DNA of 64,000 nt from Taishania sp037189645. GTDB lineage: Bacteria; Bacteroidota; Bacteroidia; Flavobacteriales_D; Crocinitomicaceae. Under the pieces are notes generated by a model. The model saw nothing but the letters and a program-made list of their open reading frames with translations, had not been told where the DNA came from and made no database searches. Every line of letters starts with the position of its first letter. Within the stretch, counting starts at the first letter, position 1. The stretch covers positions 1-64,000 of the forward strand of contig JBBCIY010000014.1 in assembly GCA_037189645.1 (NCBI GenBank), written 5' to 3'. The position numbers and the translations under genes are program-made. Below, piece by piece: positions 63,212 through 64,000 of the stretch.

Positions 63212-64000
63212 GTGCCTCTGAAAAAAAATAGGATCTTACTCGTTGTATTACTGCTTACGGCGTTCTTTTCTTTCACACAAACAGAAACAGAAGTGAAAGT
63301 CAAGGCAGATGCTTTGTTCAAAAACAAGGAATACGTCGAAGCTACCCCGCTTTACCTCCGCCTGTTGTCTTTACAGCCCAAAAGCTACGAATACAGCTAC
63401 AAGTACGGAACCTGCCTGTTATTCAGTTCCGGCAGCAAACAGGAGGCCATCCGCTACCTGGCGTATGCGGTAAAAAGCCCGGTGCCGATCTTCGAATCTC
63501 ATTTTTTCCTCGGAAAAGCCTATCACCTCAATTACCAGTTCAACGACGCCATCCGTGAGTACAACAGCTACCTGGTAAAAGCCCCCAAAGGAGAATACAC
63601 CGATGCGTCAAATCGCAATATTGCGATGTGCGAGAATGGCAAGCACCTGCTGACAACCGTTACGGATGTCATTGTCCGGAAGAAAACAGAGATCAGGCAG
63701 GAAGATTTCTTCCGCCTGTATGATCTTTCGGAGATCGGTGGAAGCATTATTTTCGCTGTTGACTTTCAATCGAAAAACGACAAAAAATTCAACCATAAAC
63801 CAGTCGTTCATATTTCCCCTGATATGGACAATGTTTATTTCTCCAGCTACGGAGAAGGAAACAACCTTGATCTTTACGTTGCCCGAAGGCTACCCGGAGG
63901 AAAATTCGGAGTTCCGCAAAAGCTAAATGGCGGCGTAAACACCCCGTTTGATGAAGATTTCCCCTACATGCATCCCAACGGGAAGGAACTTTATTTTTCT
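63212..64000 (+). CDS. Exported TPR/PD40 protein, cut by the window edge
   Basis: A 263-codon open frame that runs past the right edge, so only the N-terminal part is seen. GTG at 63212 is the only start after an in-frame stop at 63200; it gives a signal peptide ('ILLVVLLLTAFFSF'). Residues about 30-140 are TPR-like ('ADALFKNKEYVEATPLYLRLL', 'LGKAYHLNYQFNDAIREYNSYL'). From about 200 on the pattern 'HISPDMDNVYFSS' and 'PYMHPNGKELYFS' are PD40/WD40-like propeller blades. Such proteins in Bacteroidota often end in an OmpA domain (inference; not visible). A tiny ORF ATG-AAG-AAG-TAA ends one base before the GTG. Confidence 0.75.
   Translation, partial: MPLKKNRILLVVLLLTAFFSFTQTETEVKVKADALFKNKEYVEATPLYLRLLSLQPKSYEYSYKYGTCLLFSSGSKQEAIRYLAYAVKSPVPIFESHFFLGKAYHLNYQFNDAIREYNSYLVKAPKGEYTDASNRNIAMCENGKHLLTTVTDVIVRKKTEIRQEDFFRLYDLSEIGGSIIFAVDFQSKNDKKFNHKPVVHISPDMDNVYFSSYGEGNNLDLYVARRLPGGKFGVPQKLNGGVNTPFDEDFPYMHPNGKELYFS

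Overview
The window is a chromosomal segment of a Bacteroidota bacterium, most likely a member of the Flavobacteriales near Crocinitomicaceae/Fluviicola (inference from gene content; no 16S rRNA is present). The evidence is: secreted adhesin-like proteins with type IX secretion sorting domains (one type A, two gliding-motility/CHU_C type B), DUF4369-TlpA thioredoxins, a BT_3928-type DoxX protein, a short Bacteroidota-style NuoG, dimeric glycyl-tRNA synthetase, and repeated TAnnTTTG (-7) promoter boxes upstream of genes, with little use of Shine-Dalgarno sequences. I see no rRNA, tRNA, CRISPR array, transposase, integrase or prophage.

Layout. 1-8.8 kb (minus strand): yidC and pyrG, then a TPR protein and an outer-membrane beta-barrel gene. 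8.9-13 kb (plus): an FtsE-like ATPase, a small membrane protein, a YbjJ-like MFS transporter and malate:quinone oxidoreductase. 13.1-18.2 kb (minus): glyQS, then a small secreted Lys-rich protein followed by a 1030-residue T9SS adhesin with four or five 82-residue repeats. 18.3-31.2 kb (minus): a complete 14-gene complex I operon, nuoA to nuoN, with its own promoter and terminator. 31.4-41.8 kb (minus): two CHU_C-type giant secreted proteins flanking lpxH and two TlpA-like genes. 42-45.7 kb (minus): gatB, and lpxK followed by a purine nucleoside phosphorylase. 45.9-50.1 kb (minus): a methionine operon metX-hom-osmC-metZ behind a SAM-I riboswitch. 50.3-52.8 kb (plus): two exported metallo-beta-lactamase-fold proteins, one with every subclass B1 active-site residue, and a TPR protein. 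52.8-57.7 kb: folP diverging from a DUF1599, BT_3928, tpiA, prmA operon. 57.8-64 kb (plus): a 1541-residue exported protein I cannot assign, plsY, and a TPR/PD40 protein cut by the window edge.

Working together. Complex I and Mqo both feed the quinone pool from central metabolism. MetX, homoserine dehydrogenase and MetZ form a short route from aspartate semialdehyde to homocysteine, under SAM control. LpxH and LpxK are lipid A steps; PlsY and YidC serve phospholipid and membrane-protein biogenesis. The cell-surface part (three giant adhesin-like proteins, two of them directly behind a small secreted protein gene, plus the 1541-residue protein) is the least explained and the most interesting.

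Several starts were moved from the longest ORF to an internal ATG or GTG where the longest version began with TTG/GTG or ran through a promoter box: the TPR gene, the MFS gene, glyQS, nuoA, nuoC, nuoI, the TlpA lipoprotein, the lectin adhesin, osmC, folP and others. Most genes look intact; no frameshifted gene was found.
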